This document shows positions 45,345 to 57,400 of a stretch of DNA of 64,000 bases, piece after piece. Under the pieces are notes generated by a model. That model did not search any database. It saw only the letters and a list, made by a program, of their open reading frames with translations, and was not told the DNA's origin. Made by a program: the position numbers and the translations under genes. Positions within the stretch are counted from its first letter, which is position 1; every line of letters begins with the position of its first letter. The DNA is taken from positions 23,926,858 to 23,990,857 of the forward strand of contig OX387190.1 of assembly GCA_947561395.2 (NCBI GenBank), read 5' to 3'. This stretch comes from Buxus sempervirens. Its lineage: Eukaryota > Streptophyta > Magnoliopsida > Buxales > Buxaceae.

Positions 45345-47065
45345 AGCTCAGAGCTTTCAAAAATAGGGTTCTCTCTCCCAGTTACCTACGGGTAGCTAAA
45401 ATAGATTCGGTCATTAGGGTTCTCTTTCCCAGTCGCCTCCGAGCGTCTAAAATAGATCAGCTTTCAAAAATAGGGTTCTCTCTCCCAGTTGCCTACGGGT
45501 AGCTAAAATAGATTCGGTCATTAGGGTTCTCTTTCCCAGTCGCTCCCGAGTGTCTAAAATAGATCAGTTTTCAAAAATAGGGTTCTCTCTCCCAGTTGCC
45601 TACGGGTAGCTAAAATAGATTCGGTCATTAGGGTTCTCTTTCCCAGTCGCGCCCGAGCGTCTAAAATAGATCAGTTTTCAAAAATAGGGTTCTCTCTCCC
45701 AGTTGCCTACGGGTAGCTAAAATAGATTCGGTCATTAGGGTTCTCTTTCTCAGTCGCTCCCGAGCGTCTAAAATAGATCAGTTTTCAAAAAATAGGGTTC
45801 TCTCTCCCAGTTACCTACGGGTAGCTAAAATAGATTCGGTCACTAGGGTTCTCTTTCCCAGTCGCCTCCGAGCGTCTAAAATAGATCAGTTTCCAAAAAT
45901 AGGGTTCTCTCTCCCAGTTGCCTACGGGTAGCTAAAATAGATTCGGTCATTAGGGTTCTCTTTCCCAGTCGCCTCCGAGCGTCTAAAATAGATCAGCTTT
46001 CAAAAATAGGGTTCTCTCCCCTAGTTGCCTACGGGTAGCTAAAATAGATTCGGTCATTAGGGTTCTCTTTCCCAATCGCTCCCGAGCGTTTAAAATAGAT
46101 CAGTTTTCAAAAATAGGGTTCTCTCTCCCAGTTGCCTACGGGTAGCTAAAATAGATTCGGTCATTAGGGTTCTCTTTCCCAGTCGCTCCCGAGCGTCTAA
46201 AATAGATCAGTTTTCAAAAATAGGGTTCTCTCTCCCAGTTGCCTACGGGTAGCTAAAATAGATTCGGTCATTAGGGTTCTCTTTCCCAGTCGCCTCCGAG
46301 CGTCTAAAATAGATCAGTTTCCAAAAATAGGGTTCTCTCTCCCAGTTGCCTACGGGTAGCTAAAATAGATTCGGTCATTAGGGTTCTCTTTCCCAGTCGC
46401 CTCCGAGCGTCTAAAATAGATCAGCTTTCAAAAATAGGGTTCTCTCTCCCAGTTGCCTACGGGTAGCTAAAATAGATTCGGTCATTAGGGTTCTCTTTCC
46501 CAGTCGCCTCCGAGCGTCTAAAATAGATCAGCTTTCAAAAATAGGGTTCTCTCTCCCAGTTGCCTACGGGTAGCTAAAATAGATTCGGTCACTAGGGTTC
46601 TCTTTCCCAGTCGCCTCCGAGCGTCTAAAATAGATCAGTTTTCAAAAATAGGGTTCTCTCTCCCAGTTGCCTACGGGTAGCTAAAATAGATTCGGTCATT
46701 AGGGTTCTCTTTCCCAGTCGCCTCCGAGCGTCTAAAATAGATCAGTTTTCAAAAATAGGGTTCTCTCTCCCAGTTGCCTACGGGTAGCTAAAATAGATTC
46801 GTTCACTAGGGTTCTCTCTCCCAGTTGCCTACGGGTAGCTAAAATAGATTCGGTCACTAGGGTTCTCTTTCCCAGTCGCTTCCAAGCGGCTAAAATAGAT
46901 CAGCTTTCAAAAATAGGGTTCTCTCTCCCAGTTGCCTACGGGTACCTAAAACAGATTCGGTCACTAGGGTTCTCTTTCCCAGTCGCCCCCGAGCGTCTGA
47001 AATAGATCAGTCTTCAAAAATCAGGTTCTCTCCCCTTGTTACCTACAGGTAGCTAAAATAGATCA
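45345..47065. repeat. 107-bp tandem repeat between ORF1 and gag
   Basis: About 16 copies. TAGGGTTCTCTCTCCCAGTT recurs every 107 bp (45364, 45471, ...). Each unit is two related halves: GGGTTCTCTCTCCCAGTTGCC with TACGGGTAGCTAAAATAGATTC, and GGGTTCTCTTTCCCAGTCGCC with TCCGAGCGTCTAAAATAGATCAG. No coding frame crosses it. Confidence 0.95.
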
Positions 47066-47146
47066 GTTAGGCGAAACATATCAGAAAACAAAATAAATAA
47101 TTCAGATAAAGTTGTACAATCAATTTATGTGAAATTGCACTAATGC

Positions 47147-48640
47147 TTGTTAATTATCCCAAGGTACCAAGAAAGTGCTTGCAGAAGTCCATACCTGTTA
47201 AGATCAAGGAAAAGGCCCGATATGGACCAACAAGGAGAGCAGACACCGCCGGGACAACACTTGGCAGAATCTAGCCATGGGCCAGTAGTGGATGAGATGC
47301 AACAGCGAATTGACGGCATGGGGTCCGTCATCCAGGAGCTAATGGCAGAACTAAGAAAACTGAAGCAAGTTCCACCCGCAGTGCCGGCCACCCAGTCGCC
47401 ACAGCCACATCTTCCACCACAAGCAGAGATGGCACCACCACAATACCCGGGGCATCCTCCTCCCGAGGCACCACCACAGCCACCACTAGCGGCGCCTTTC
47501 CACATCACGCAGCGAGATCAGTTTGCACCGGCTCAACTGGGGCAGGATGGCGAAAACTGGTACAGAACTCAGGAAGCGCAGTTTGAAGGAAAATTGGCAA
47601 CAGTAAGAGAAGAAAACAGGGCAGAAATGGCCACCATGAGAGAACTCCTCAAACAGGTCCAGCCCAGTACAGTGCAGAACGAGGCTACGCTTGAAAACCT
47701 CTGCTTCTTTTCAGACATCCAGCTCCCAGCTAAGTTCAAATGTCCTGAGCTACATCAATTCGACGGCACGGGTTGCCCACTGAACCACCTAAGAGCATAT
47801 TCTAGCGACATGTGCCAGTATGCCAAGGAAGAACTGATCATGGTACAATTCTTCCATAAATCATTGACTGACACGGCTTACTCTTGGTTTTTGAGCCTGG
47901 ATAAAATCAAAATTAAGACGTGGAACGACTTGGCCGCCGTGTTCATCCAACGGTATCGTTTGAATAGCCAGATGGTTCAAACCCGGGCAGAATTGCAAAG
48001 GTTGTCAAGGAGGAATAGCGAGTATGTGGGAGACTACGCTAAAAGATGGATGAAACTAGCAAGCGTGGTGCAACCCCCGCTCCTTGAACAAGAACAGACT
48101 TCATTGTTCATCCCATCGCTGGGGCAACCATACTTCACAATGTTGTTAGGACAGTGCGCCGCGAACTTCACCGACCTAATCATGGCGGCAGGCAGAATTG
48201 AAGATGCGGTTAGGGATGGAAAGATAAGAGGCTCCATGGCAGAATCCTCCCAGGCGGGGAAAGAAGGCACAAGATATGAAGGAACGATCAACCAGGTCCG
48301 ATCTGCCAAGCGCAAAAGAGGAAGTGACCGTCCCCATGCCAGGATCGCCCCGGCTCGGCTAAAGGAGCCTCTGACCAAGGAAGGAAGAAAGAACCGGGTG
48401 TTTACACAGCTCCCATATACCCTGGCAGAAATACTGCCCACCTTGTTGCAAGAAGGACACCTGGAGCAGGTTCCACCAAATAGAAGGGCGTCCGCGAGTA
48501 AAGGGTATGACCCAGCCAAGGCATGCGGTTACCATAGAGGAGCACCGGGGCATGACACTGATGAATGTTGGAGCCTTCGTCATGCCGTCCAAGATCTTCT
48601 GGAAGCTGGGGAGCTCAAGATCGACCCTCCGCCAAATTGA
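47147..48640 (+). CDS. gag polyprotein of the 20-kb element
   Basis: The frame is open for 497 residues from 47147; the ATG at 47222 (MDQQGEQTPPGQ) is a likelier start, giving 472. Order: N-terminal helical part with a Pro/Gln-rich stretch (to about residue 130), a retrotransposon gag core (LPAKFKCPELHQFDGTGCP, then AYSWFLSLDKIKIKTWNDLA and YAKRWMKLAS), a basic region (SAKRKRG), and a knuckle-like motif CGYHRGAPGHDTDECW near the C-terminus, in which the second metal ligand is His rather than Cys. It would package the RNA. It stops with TGA before an A-rich tract; no protease follows in frame. Confidence 0.85.
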   Translation: MLIIPRYQESACRSPYLLRSRKRPDMDQQGEQTPPGQHLAESSHGPVVDEMQQRIDGMGSVIQELMAELRKLKQVPPAVPATQSPQPHLPPQAEMAPPQYPGHPPPEAPPQPPLAAPFHITQRDQFAPAQLGQDGENWYRTQEAQFEGKLATVREENRAEMATMRELLKQVQPSTVQNEATLENLCFFSDIQLPAKFKCPELHQFDGTGCPLNHLRAYSSDMCQYAKEELIMVQFFHKSLTDTAYSWFLSLDKIKIKTWNDLAAVFIQRYRLNSQMVQTRAELQRLSRRNSEYVGDYAKRWMKLASVVQPPLLEQEQTSLFIPSLGQPYFTMLLGQCAANFTDLIMAAGRIEDAVRDGKIRGSMAESSQAGKEGTRYEGTINQVRSAKRKRGSDRPHARIAPARLKEPLTKEGRKNRVFTQLPYTLAEILPTLLQEGHLEQVPPNRRASASKGYDPAKACGYHRGAPGHDTDECWSLRHAVQDLLEAGELKIDPPPN

Positions 48641-48772
48641 AAAAAAAGAAAAAAAAAGGAAAAAAAAAGAAAGAAAAAAAGAGACTAATTGAAGTCCTCA
48701 ACATCATCATGCATCTTGGCATTTCACATCATGTATTCTGCCTTCTAATGCTTATCTCTCCTATCAGGAACC

Positions 48773-49537
48773 GTGTCAACAGCCAACATGGGTAGCACTT
48801 CAGGAATGCTTCTGGTGGTTCGCGAGATGGTGGACCTTTTCCGTATATTATGGCAAATAATACAGGACAGAGAAGAAGCGTGGAATAAACGTTGGGAAGC
48901 ATGGAGGGAAGAAAATTTCGAGCTGCGAGTCAGAGTAAGGGTTCTTGAAGGAGAAATCGAAAGCATGAAGGAAAGAATACCCTTGAGCCGCCAAGAAGTG
49001 AGCCATCCACTAACCATGGTAGATGGTCGAAGGCAAAGGGAGAAAGGAAAAGCCATCGTAGCAGATGTTCCCCAGCTTACGAAGAAGCTAAACGTCTACC
49101 GTGGCAAAGGGCAACACGACAGAAGGAGGGATCATTCAGAGGGTCCCCCAAGGAGGACAAGAGAAGAAATGGAGGCCAGACTGAGGAGGGTTTTCACCCC
49201 ACTACCATATACACCGGCTGGGTTACTACCAATGCTGCTGAAGGAGGGGTATGTGCGGATTAAGCCCCCGAACCCTCGATTGGTTAATGCCAGAAGCTAC
49301 AATGCTGCGGAGCGGTGCGAGTACCATTCTGGTGCTCCCGGGCACCACACAAGCCAGTGCTGGGACCTACGGCATGACATTCAAGATCTAATTGATCAAG
49401 GATTCTTGAAGGAAATGCTCGAGAAGCCAAGGTCCACTGAAGGACAAGACATCTCTGACATGCTAGCACAGATTCGGGTATCCGAACCACCCATCTCCCC
49501 ACAAGAAGGAGGGGATGATGATGAGAAGAGCACTTGA
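48773..49537 (+). CDS. second gag-like ORF (coiled coil plus gag C-terminal module)
   Basis: 254 residues, in the same frame as gag and separated by 132 nt with three stops. The N-terminal half is charged and helical (WNKRWEAWREEN, EGEIESMKERI), a likely coiled coil. The C-terminal half repeats the gag C-terminus: RRVFTPLPYTPAGLLPMLL matches NRVFTQLPYTLAEILPTLL, and CEYHSGAPGHHTSQCWDLRH matches CGYHRGAPGHDTDECWSLRH. It therefore carries the RNA-binding module without the capsid core. The first ATG may be 48773 or 48788. Function unknown; it could modify gag assembly or be left over from a fused gag-pol of an ancestor. Confidence 0.75.
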   Translation: MSTANMGSTSGMLLVVREMVDLFRILWQIIQDREEAWNKRWEAWREENFELRVRVRVLEGEIESMKERIPLSRQEVSHPLTMVDGRRQREKGKAIVADVPQLTKKLNVYRGKGQHDRRRDHSEGPPRRTREEMEARLRRVFTPLPYTPAGLLPMLLKEGYVRIKPPNPRLVNARSYNAAERCEYHSGAPGHHTSQCWDLRHDIQDLIDQGFLKEMLEKPRSTEGQDISDMLAQIRVSEPPISPQEGGDDDEKST

Positions 49538-51470
49538 AAGCCCCGTCCGCGGCATGCAACTGAATTCCAAGAGCGCCGATTACATCGGCCACCCCTTTTT
49601 GCATAATTTGATTGCCTATTTTGCTTACACTTTCTTTTCTTTTAAAACTCTGAACTGGACAGCATATTTATGTTTGCAAGATTATGAAATCTTTTGGGAA
49701 ATCACTGAAGTTTCAGCCACACCCAGGCATGACCGTGATCTTGGGACAAACCTGAACAATCAAAATGTGACAAATGGAACGTGCCAAACAGCACAAACTG
49801 TGCGGGTCTCAACATAGCTAAGGGATCCCCCCAACATCACATCAGAAACCTACCTCGCCAAACAAAGCGGCAAATTGTGATATGGGAGAAAAGAAAAGAA
49901 AGGGCAGGGTGCCTATACTAGTCAAAGGTCACTAACATAATCCAGGATCAATGATCTCAATGAAATGATGAGAGGCCATCTTTTGGCTAAGATACTTCAA
50001 ATAAATTCCGCTAGTTAAACGTGTTGAGCTTGATCGTCTCATTTCTAACCCACGTTATGTCTAGCCACCCCAAACTGGGGTAAAGTCAAAAAGTCAAAAA
50101 GCAAAAAAAAATGATGAACAAAGAAGAAGAATGGCTCTCGAGCCAGCTAATCATGCAAAAGTAATTAAGTGTTACATTCTCTGTGAAAGGAAGAAAGGCC
50201 ATCCTTGATCTCATCCAAAAATCATCTGACACCAGATGAAATCCTAGCAAAACACTTTGAGCCTAACAATTCCTTCATTTAACCTACCATGTCTTGTCTC
50301 CAAAACTGGGGCATAAAGATTCGTATAGTTGGAGACGGAAAGATGAGGAAGGTGGAGATAGGACAGAGCGAAAAGCACCCTAAGAACAAAGGGGACAGAA
50401 ATGAGGAAAGGAAAGAGCCCCCAGAAAGCAGGAACTTCAAGAAAGAACTGGGGGCAGTCCCTCGAAAGTAAAGAAAAGAAAAGAAAAGAAAAAAAAGAAG
50501 AGAACGAAAGCCGGGGCAAACCCCGAGGGCAAGAATCAAGAATTGGGGCAGAATACCCAAGAAAGAAGGGAAAGAAAGAAAAGAACAAAAATGGAAAAAA
50601 TGAGAAGAAGCTAAGTTGTAGGAATAAAGGTGAAGCGAGCCCTAACCAAAAAAGGGGTGTACAAGACATGGCTTAACCCATACGTCAATTTCGAGCCTTT
50701 ATAACATTTCTTTTGGACCCTCGAGCCCAGCCTACATTTCGTCCTACTGTGAAGTCCTTTCTGATTATAGAGAATGTAACATCGAATCTTGGGCGAGCTA
50801 GCAATGACAAGAACCATAAAAGACAGAGAAGAACTTTGGCTAGACATAATGGTTACCCATAGAGTGAAGCTATATAGGGTTTGAGCCTGTTTATCCTTCA
50901 TTTCTAAACAGTGTAAACAAAGCCTACATTTCATCCTACGGACAAGTCCTCTCTGATCATTGTGTATCGTGATCCATGGAAATTGTCAGGGCCCTAAAAC
51001 TGGGTGGGGCACCAAACCCAAATGAGAGAATCAATCAAAAAAAAAAATCCCTTACACAACCCCCAGCCAAGGGTAGGGGAAAAGGAGAAAGAAAAAGAGA
51101 GAGAGAAAATCAAAGAAAAACCAGGGCGGGGCAGTACCAAAGAAACCCCCTGAACCCAAAATAACTCCCCTCATTTCAACCGGGGGCATGCCATTGAAGG
51201 CCAAAATGTTGAGACACCTACAGGAAGTGCCGGATGGCACATTTTCCTAAGTCTAAACGAGAGTGTCAGGTAACTGACCCAAAGATTGCTGGTCTCGCCA
51301 TGGACCCACTTTAGAAAGAAAAATCCGAACATTTGGTGAATCCCCAAAAGGTTTCAACAAAGGAGAAATTACTTGGATTTGCACATAATTTTTGATGAAC
51401 AAATGAATTCTAATTGACCCAATTTCACATGAACTTCTACAGGTACTGACAGAACTTGAGAAAGACAGAA
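49538..51470 (+). other. non-coding 3' internal region, no pol detected
   Basis: Purine-rich stretches, including AAAGAAAAG runs at 50.46-50.60 kb, with repeated phrases like CCAAACTGGGG. I looked for protease (DTG/DSG), RT (YxDD) and integrase signatures in all frames and saw none. Minus-strand frames at 50.2-50.7 kb are low-complexity Phe/Leu/Ser shadows of the purine tract. Confidence 0.6.
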
Positions 51471-51473
51471 AAG

Positions 51474-52590
51474 CCATCATTGCGTATCCACACGCTGATG
51501 CGCAAAAGAACCGTCACCGTGTATTCACACATGGGACGCAGAGAAGCCATCACTGCGTATTCACACGTTGATGCGCAAAAGAACCGTCACCGTGTATTCA
51601 CACATGGGACGCAGAAAAGCCATCACTGCGTATTCACACGCTGATGCGCAAAAGAACCGTCACCATGTATTCACACATGGGACGCAGAAAAGCCATCACT
51701 GCGTATTCACACGCTGATGCGCAAAAGAACCGTCACCGTGTATTCACACATGGGACGCAGAGAAGCCATCACTGCGTATTCACACGCTGATGCGCAAAAG
51801 AACCGTCACCGTGTATTCACACATGGGACGCAGAAAAGCCATCACTGCGTATTCACACGCTAATGCGCAAAAGAACCGTCACCGTGTATTCACACATGGG
51901 ACGCAGAAAAGCCATCACTGCGTATTCACACGCTGATGCGCAAAAGAACCGTCACCGTGTATTCACACATGGGACGCAGAGAAGCCATCACTGCGTATTC
52001 ACACGCTGATGCGCAAAAGAACCGTCACCGTGTATTCACACATGGGACGCAGAGAAGCCATCACTGCGTATTCACACGCTGATGCGTAAAAGAACCGTCA
52101 CCGTGTATTCACACATGGGACGCAGAGAAGCCATCACTGCGTATTCACACGCTGATGCGCAAAAGAACCGTCACCGTGTATTCACACATGGGACGCAGAG
52201 AAGCCATCACTGCGTATTCACACGCTGATGCGCAAAAGAACCGTCACCGTGTATTCACACATGGGACGCAGAAAAGCCATCACTGCGTATTCACACGCTG
52301 ATGGGCAAAAGAACCGTCACCGTGTATTCACACATGGGACGCAGAAAAGCCATCACTGCGTATTCACATGCTGATGCGCAAAAGAACCGTCACCGTGTAT
52401 TCACACATGGGACGCAGAAAAGCCATCACTGCGTATTCACACGCTGATGCGCGAAAGAACCGTCACCGTGTATTCACACATGGGACGCAGAAAAGCCATC
52501 ACTGCGTATTCACACGCTGATGCGCAAGAACCGTCACCGTGTATTAACACACGGGATGCAGAAAGAGCCATCACAATGTATTCACACATC
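51474..52590. repeat. 73-bp tandem repeat near the 3' LTR
   Basis: The unit contains CCGTCACCGTGTATTCACAC, ATGGGACGCAGAAAAGCC and ATCACTGCGTATTCACACGC; starts at 51511 and 51584 give 73 bp. About 15 copies, very homogeneous. Each unit has two related halves, both holding GTATTCACAC. Confidence 0.95.
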
Positions 52591-53130
52591 GGTTGACCAA
52601 GTTTATGAAGCCAAAGCCACTGGCGAATGAGTCAGAGATTGGGGAAGGCAACTTTGAATGCAATCAAGAAAGAAAAAGAAATTACCAAGTCAGAATAAGT
52701 AATGGGCAAAGACAGAATGGAGCAAGAAGCCAATTTGAAGACAGAATGGAGCGAGGAGCCTCCAACAAAAAATTGATTGAAGAATTAAGGAGCAAGGCAT
52801 CTCCCAGCCAAAAAAAAAAAAAAAAAAGAGAGAAAAATTTTTTTGAATTTGAAGACAGAATTGAGCGAGGAGCCTCCAAGACTTAAAGACAAAAGGAGCC
52901 AGGCATCTCCAAGAAAATCGTCACCGTGTATTCACACATGGGACGCAGAAAAGCCATCACTGCGTATTCACACGCTGATGTGCAGGAACCGTCACCGTGT
53001 ATTCACACATGGGACACAGAAAAGCCATCATTGCGTATTCACACGCTGATGCAAGAAAACGTCACCGTGTAACCACACACGGGACGCAGAAAGAGTCATC
53101 ACAATGTATTCACACATCGGTTGACCAAGT
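52591..53130. repeat. segmental duplication with second short 73-bp array
   Basis: GTTGACCAAGTTTATGAAGC and the following AAAGCCACTGGCGAATGAGT occur at about 52593 and again at about 53121. Between them is a spacer with AATGGAGCGAGGAGCC repeats and about two more 73-bp units (52918-53070). Confidence 0.8.
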
Positions 53131-53289
53131 TTATGAAGCCAAAGCCACTGGCGAATGAGTCAGAGATGGGTAGAGGCAGTTTCAGAGACAACCGAGACAA
53201 AGAAAGGGATGAGCAAAGACATGAGGAGCAAAACGTCTCCCAATACCAAGAGATAAGGTGCAGCCAGAAGGGGATGACAGACGTCTCCC

Positions 53290-53780
53290 TAAAATCCCCA
53301 GTGGAATCCTTTCATCAGAAGGAGAATGATACCCAACATCCCCGACGGAGTTCCTGCGATGAACGGGAATAGTCCCCAGTGGAAGACCTTCGGCAAACAA
53401 GGGACAACACCCTCATGTCCCCAGTAGAGTCCTCTCAAGTAGAAAGAGAGTGATACATGATGATGTAGACTTCTCGAGCCTCGCTCAGTCTGAAGAGGCC
53501 GGCTTTGCGAAGAAGAGCGGAAAGAAGACAAAACAATCCAGCATCAATCCATGGTGGAGTCTCTCGCACTCAACAAGATAGCAGACGAGCATGAAGAAAT
53601 CACACCCAAGCCGAAGGAAAAAGCTGTACAAAGAGGTAATGACAGCGTGAGGAATCCCCACTCATCCCCAGCGGAGCATCCTTCCCTGGGGAACTCCCTC
53701 GCTTGTCACTAACAAGGCTCGACCCGAAAGAAGAGGCGATAAGAAAAAAGGTTCCTGCCCAATCCCCAGCAACAGTCACT
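53290..53780 (+). other. series of TCCCCAGYGGAGTC-like motifs
   Basis: TCCCCAGTGGAATCC (53295), TCCCCAGTGGAAGACC (53373), TCCCCAGTAGAGTCC (53418), TCCCCAGCGGAGCATCC (53665) and TCCCCAGCAACAGTCAC (53763) resemble the tRNA 3' end that primes the element, so they are complementary to its own PBS. Confidence 0.6.
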
Positions 53781-54477
53781 CCAAGCTAGGGAGCCTCTAC
53801 CAAAGGGAAAGCCAACCAGAAAGCACTGCCAAAGAAGGAATGACAAGACATGAAGAAGAATGAGCATAAATGAAGATATCATCGGGCAAGATGGCCCCTT
53901 TTGTAATTTTGATTTCACACTTTTGTAAATAGAGTAGAGCAGGTGTGTGGGCTCCCTTGAGGCACTGGACAGCGCTGGAAGCACCTCCTCACCAACAGCA
54001 GCTCCTCCTCCACTCTTCCTTCCTCCTTTCTCCATTCGGTCCACCTCCTAACCCAACCCTTGGCCATCAAATCCTAAAAAAAAAAAAAAAAAAAACAGAA
54101 AAATGCAAGCAAGCTTCAAGAAAAAGACACAAAATGGATCAGAAGTCTGAAATCACCTAAAAGCTTTAATGGAACAAAGAAGAAGAAAAGAATATTGTCA
54201 AGTGTCTGGCATCGACGCTGAAACGGGTTGGCGAGCTCAAGTCCAATCTAATCTCTCTCAAACTTAAACTAAAAAGCTGAAGAGTTGCCCTACAAAAACC
54301 CGAACAGCAAAGGGTAAGGAAACTCTGAAGCCAGGAAGTGACGCCACATGATTTGGCCGCTTCCCTTTCAAAATAAAAACTTCAAAGGACTAAGCTCGTC
54401 GACCGTGTCGACAGAAATGCTAGGCGCAAAAACGAGATTCTTTTTCTCTTTGCCGTTCATCCGCAAGGTGACTCCGG
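53781..54477 (+). other. 3' untranslated internal region
   Basis: No supported frame. There is an A-run near 54077-54095; no other structure was noted before the PPT. Confidence 0.5.
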
Positions 54478-54491
54478 CAAAGAGGGGCAGC
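54478..54491 (+). promoter_or_regulatory. polypurine tract
   Basis: GCAAAGAGGGGCAGC directly before the 3' LTR start TGTAAGC. It primes plus-strand DNA synthesis. The same motif, inverted, adjoins the LTR ending at 61522. Confidence 0.8.
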
Positions 54492-57400
54492 TGTAAGCAC
54501 CTCATTTTTGCGCTCCAACAAAAAAAAAACCAAAAATACAAACCCTAGAAAGAAAGTCAAAGCCTAAGGGGTGAAAAGTTGACTTTTTGATCAAGTGAAA
54601 ATTGGCCACCTCGCTTTATGCCATTGGATAGAGAATCTCGACACGGTTCCAACGCAACTGAGTTTGCAGGAATCGGGGTCCGGATGAAGGTTCTGCGGGC
54701 GGTCAAACTTAAGCATAGCCAAAAGTTGACTTTCTGCTAAAATCCGATCCAGAGGCCTACCCCTAGGTCAATGGATAGAGAATCTCGACACGGTTCCAAC
54801 GCAACTGAGTTTGCAGGAATCGGGGTCCGGATGAAGGATCTGCGGGCAGTCAAACTTAAGCAGAGCCAAAAGTTGACTTTCTGCTAAAATCCGATCCAGA
54901 GGCCTACCCCTAGGTCAATGGATAGAGAATCTCGACACGGTTCCAACGCAACTGAGTTTGCAGGAATCGGGGTCCGGATGAAGGTTCTGCGGGCGGTCAA
55001 ACCTGAGCAGAGCCAAAAGTTGACTTTCTGCTAAAATTCGATCCGGAGGCCTACCCCTAGGTCAATGGATAGAGAATCTCGACACGATTCCAACGCAACT
55101 GAGTTTGCAGGAATCGGGGTCCGGATGAAGAAAATATGAGCTGATGAAATTTTCGAGCAGCAAAACCGGCAATCTGCGTACGTGGCAAAAAGCTGCACAC
55201 GTAGCGAGTTGCGCAGGAAAATATCTCGGGGATCAAATCCGTAAATATCTAAACATTCAAAATATCCCAGGGACCAATCTGAAAATATTTGAAAATATCT
55301 GAATAAAATAATATTAAACCAAAATATCCCAGGGACCATATCTTAATTTTCGGATTTTTTAAACAAACCCGCGGCGGCATTTAATGATTTAATCATTATG
55401 TCGCTCGCGCCGAGCGATAGGAGGTCGGCGCGAGCTGGGCGCCGAAGTCGGCGGATACCCCGTCCTCTTCTATAAAAGCCGCAACCTCCTTCATTGCAGG
55501 GGGTTCGAAAAATTTTCGTTGGCTGTTTAGGGGTTCTGCATTTTTTTTGGTTCGACCTTCTTGTGGTTGGAGACTTTTTTTGCCGGGCAGTTTTTAAGGT
55601 TGCCTGTTTCTTTTTTCGGGATTCTTTGTTCGGCTTTTGAAGACCCCGTTCCTCTCTTCCTCCCCTTCCTCATCAAACCCGAAGGAGACCTCGCTGTGGG
55701 TGTGGAGAGTAACTGCTCCGGCGTGCTTCAAGGAGATGCTTCCCCCCTCTAGGGTCTCGAAACATTCAAGGTAATGTTCTCTCTTGTATTTTTTACACAG
55801 CATATCTAAGATTAGATTCATTTGGCCATGTTTAGAAAGATAAGTCTCTCCCGGGACCAGATCTGGTCTTTTGCCTGCTTCGGATTCATTTTGCCTGCTT
55901 GCTTTTGTTATTGGTTTCATTTTAAAGGAGTATGTTCCTGCGAAGATCTAATGTATCCCGATAAAGCCCCCCGTTCCCTTCTTCCTTATTCGGGTTCTGT
56001 TAATTCATGGTGTTGTTAGTGTCTGTTTCCGGATTTTATTATGTTCTGTTAGTGTTTTGTTCGGATTTGTAGGTTTGCAAAGAGGTTTGATCCTCACAAC
56101 TTAGGTTAGATTAATTTCTAGGTATGTTAGAGGTCTGCTGGGGTTCTAAGGATCCCCAGAAACCAGTTACAGAGCTTAAAACCAGTCGGAAATGGAGTTT
56201 GGAGAGAAAAAACAGAGAGTCAGGGTCTGCGCTGAGCTCGCGCTCACCTAGCTTGGGTCCGCTCACCTCGCGCTCACCTCATGCTCACCTAAAATTGGAT
56301 GCGCTCACCTCGCGCTCACCTCGTGCTCACCTCATGCTTACCTAAAATTGGATGCGCTCACCTCGCGCTTACCTCGTGCTCACCTAAAATTGGATGCGCT
56401 CACCTCGCGCTCACCTCGTGCTCACCTCGCGCTCACCTCGCGCTCACCTAGCTTGGGTCCGCTCACCTCGCGCTCACGTCGCGCTCACCTCATGCTCACC
56501 TAAAATTGGATGCGCCCACCTCGCGCTCACCTCGATTTTTGGGTGCGCCCACATCACCTTTACCTTAAAAATCCCGAAAATGCCCTTTACCTTAAATAAA
56601 ATCCCGAAAATGCCCTTTACCTTAAAAAATCCCGAAAATGCCCTTTACCTTAAATGAAATCCCGAAAATGCCCTCTACCTTAAAAAAATCCCGAAAATGC
56701 CCTTTACCTTAAATAAAATCCCAAAAATGCCCTCTACCTTAAAAAAATCCCGAAAATGCCCTTTACCTTAAATAAAATCCCGAAAATGCCCTTTACCCTG
56801 AAAAATCCCGAAAATGCCCTTTACCTTAAATAAAATCCCGAAAATGCCCTTTACCCTGAAAAATCCCGAAAATGCCCTTTACCTTAAATAAAATCCCGAA
56901 AATGCCCTTTACCTTAAAAAATCCCGAAAATGCCCTTTACCTTAAATAAAATCCCGAAAATGCCCTTTACCCTGAAAAATCCCGAAAATGCCCTTTACCT
57001 TAAATAAAATCCCTAAAATGCCCTTTACCCTGAGAAATCCCGAAAATGCCCTTTACCTTAAATAAAATCCCGAAAATGCCCTTTACCCTGAAAAATCCCG
57101 AAAATGCCCTTTACCTTAAAAAATCCCGAAAATGCCCTTTGCCTTGAAAAATCCCGAAAATGCCCTTTACCTTGATAAATCCCTCCCCTTGGACCCAGTA
57201 TAATAAGCCAGTCTCTCCTTGATAAATGTCAATTTTGATATGTTTCTGTGATGTATATTCTGTAAGTTTTGCTAAACATGGGTGGCATACCTAAATCAAG
57301 CCAAAATGAGCCAATAGGGTTTCCGGGTCACCTGGAAACCCAATGTGGGACTTGGACCCCCGGTCCAACTTGATTTCTAGTGGGCCTTCCAACGGGGCCC

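Noticed and set aside
45345-47065. TAGGGTT words suggesting telomere-like DNA
   Set aside because: The words are spaced by the 107-bp period and are not tandem TTTAGGG; not telomeric.
50244-50669. 141-codon minus-strand frame rich in Phe, Leu and Ser
   Set aside because: It is the complement of an A/G-rich tract; low complexity, no motif.
51474-52590. Regular repeat array resembling a CRISPR array
   Set aside because: Units are continuous 73-bp tandem copies with no unique spacers, in a plant retroelement.
49538-54477. Possible pol coding region
   Set aside because: No protease, RT or integrase motif and no long frame on the plus strand could be found by eye.
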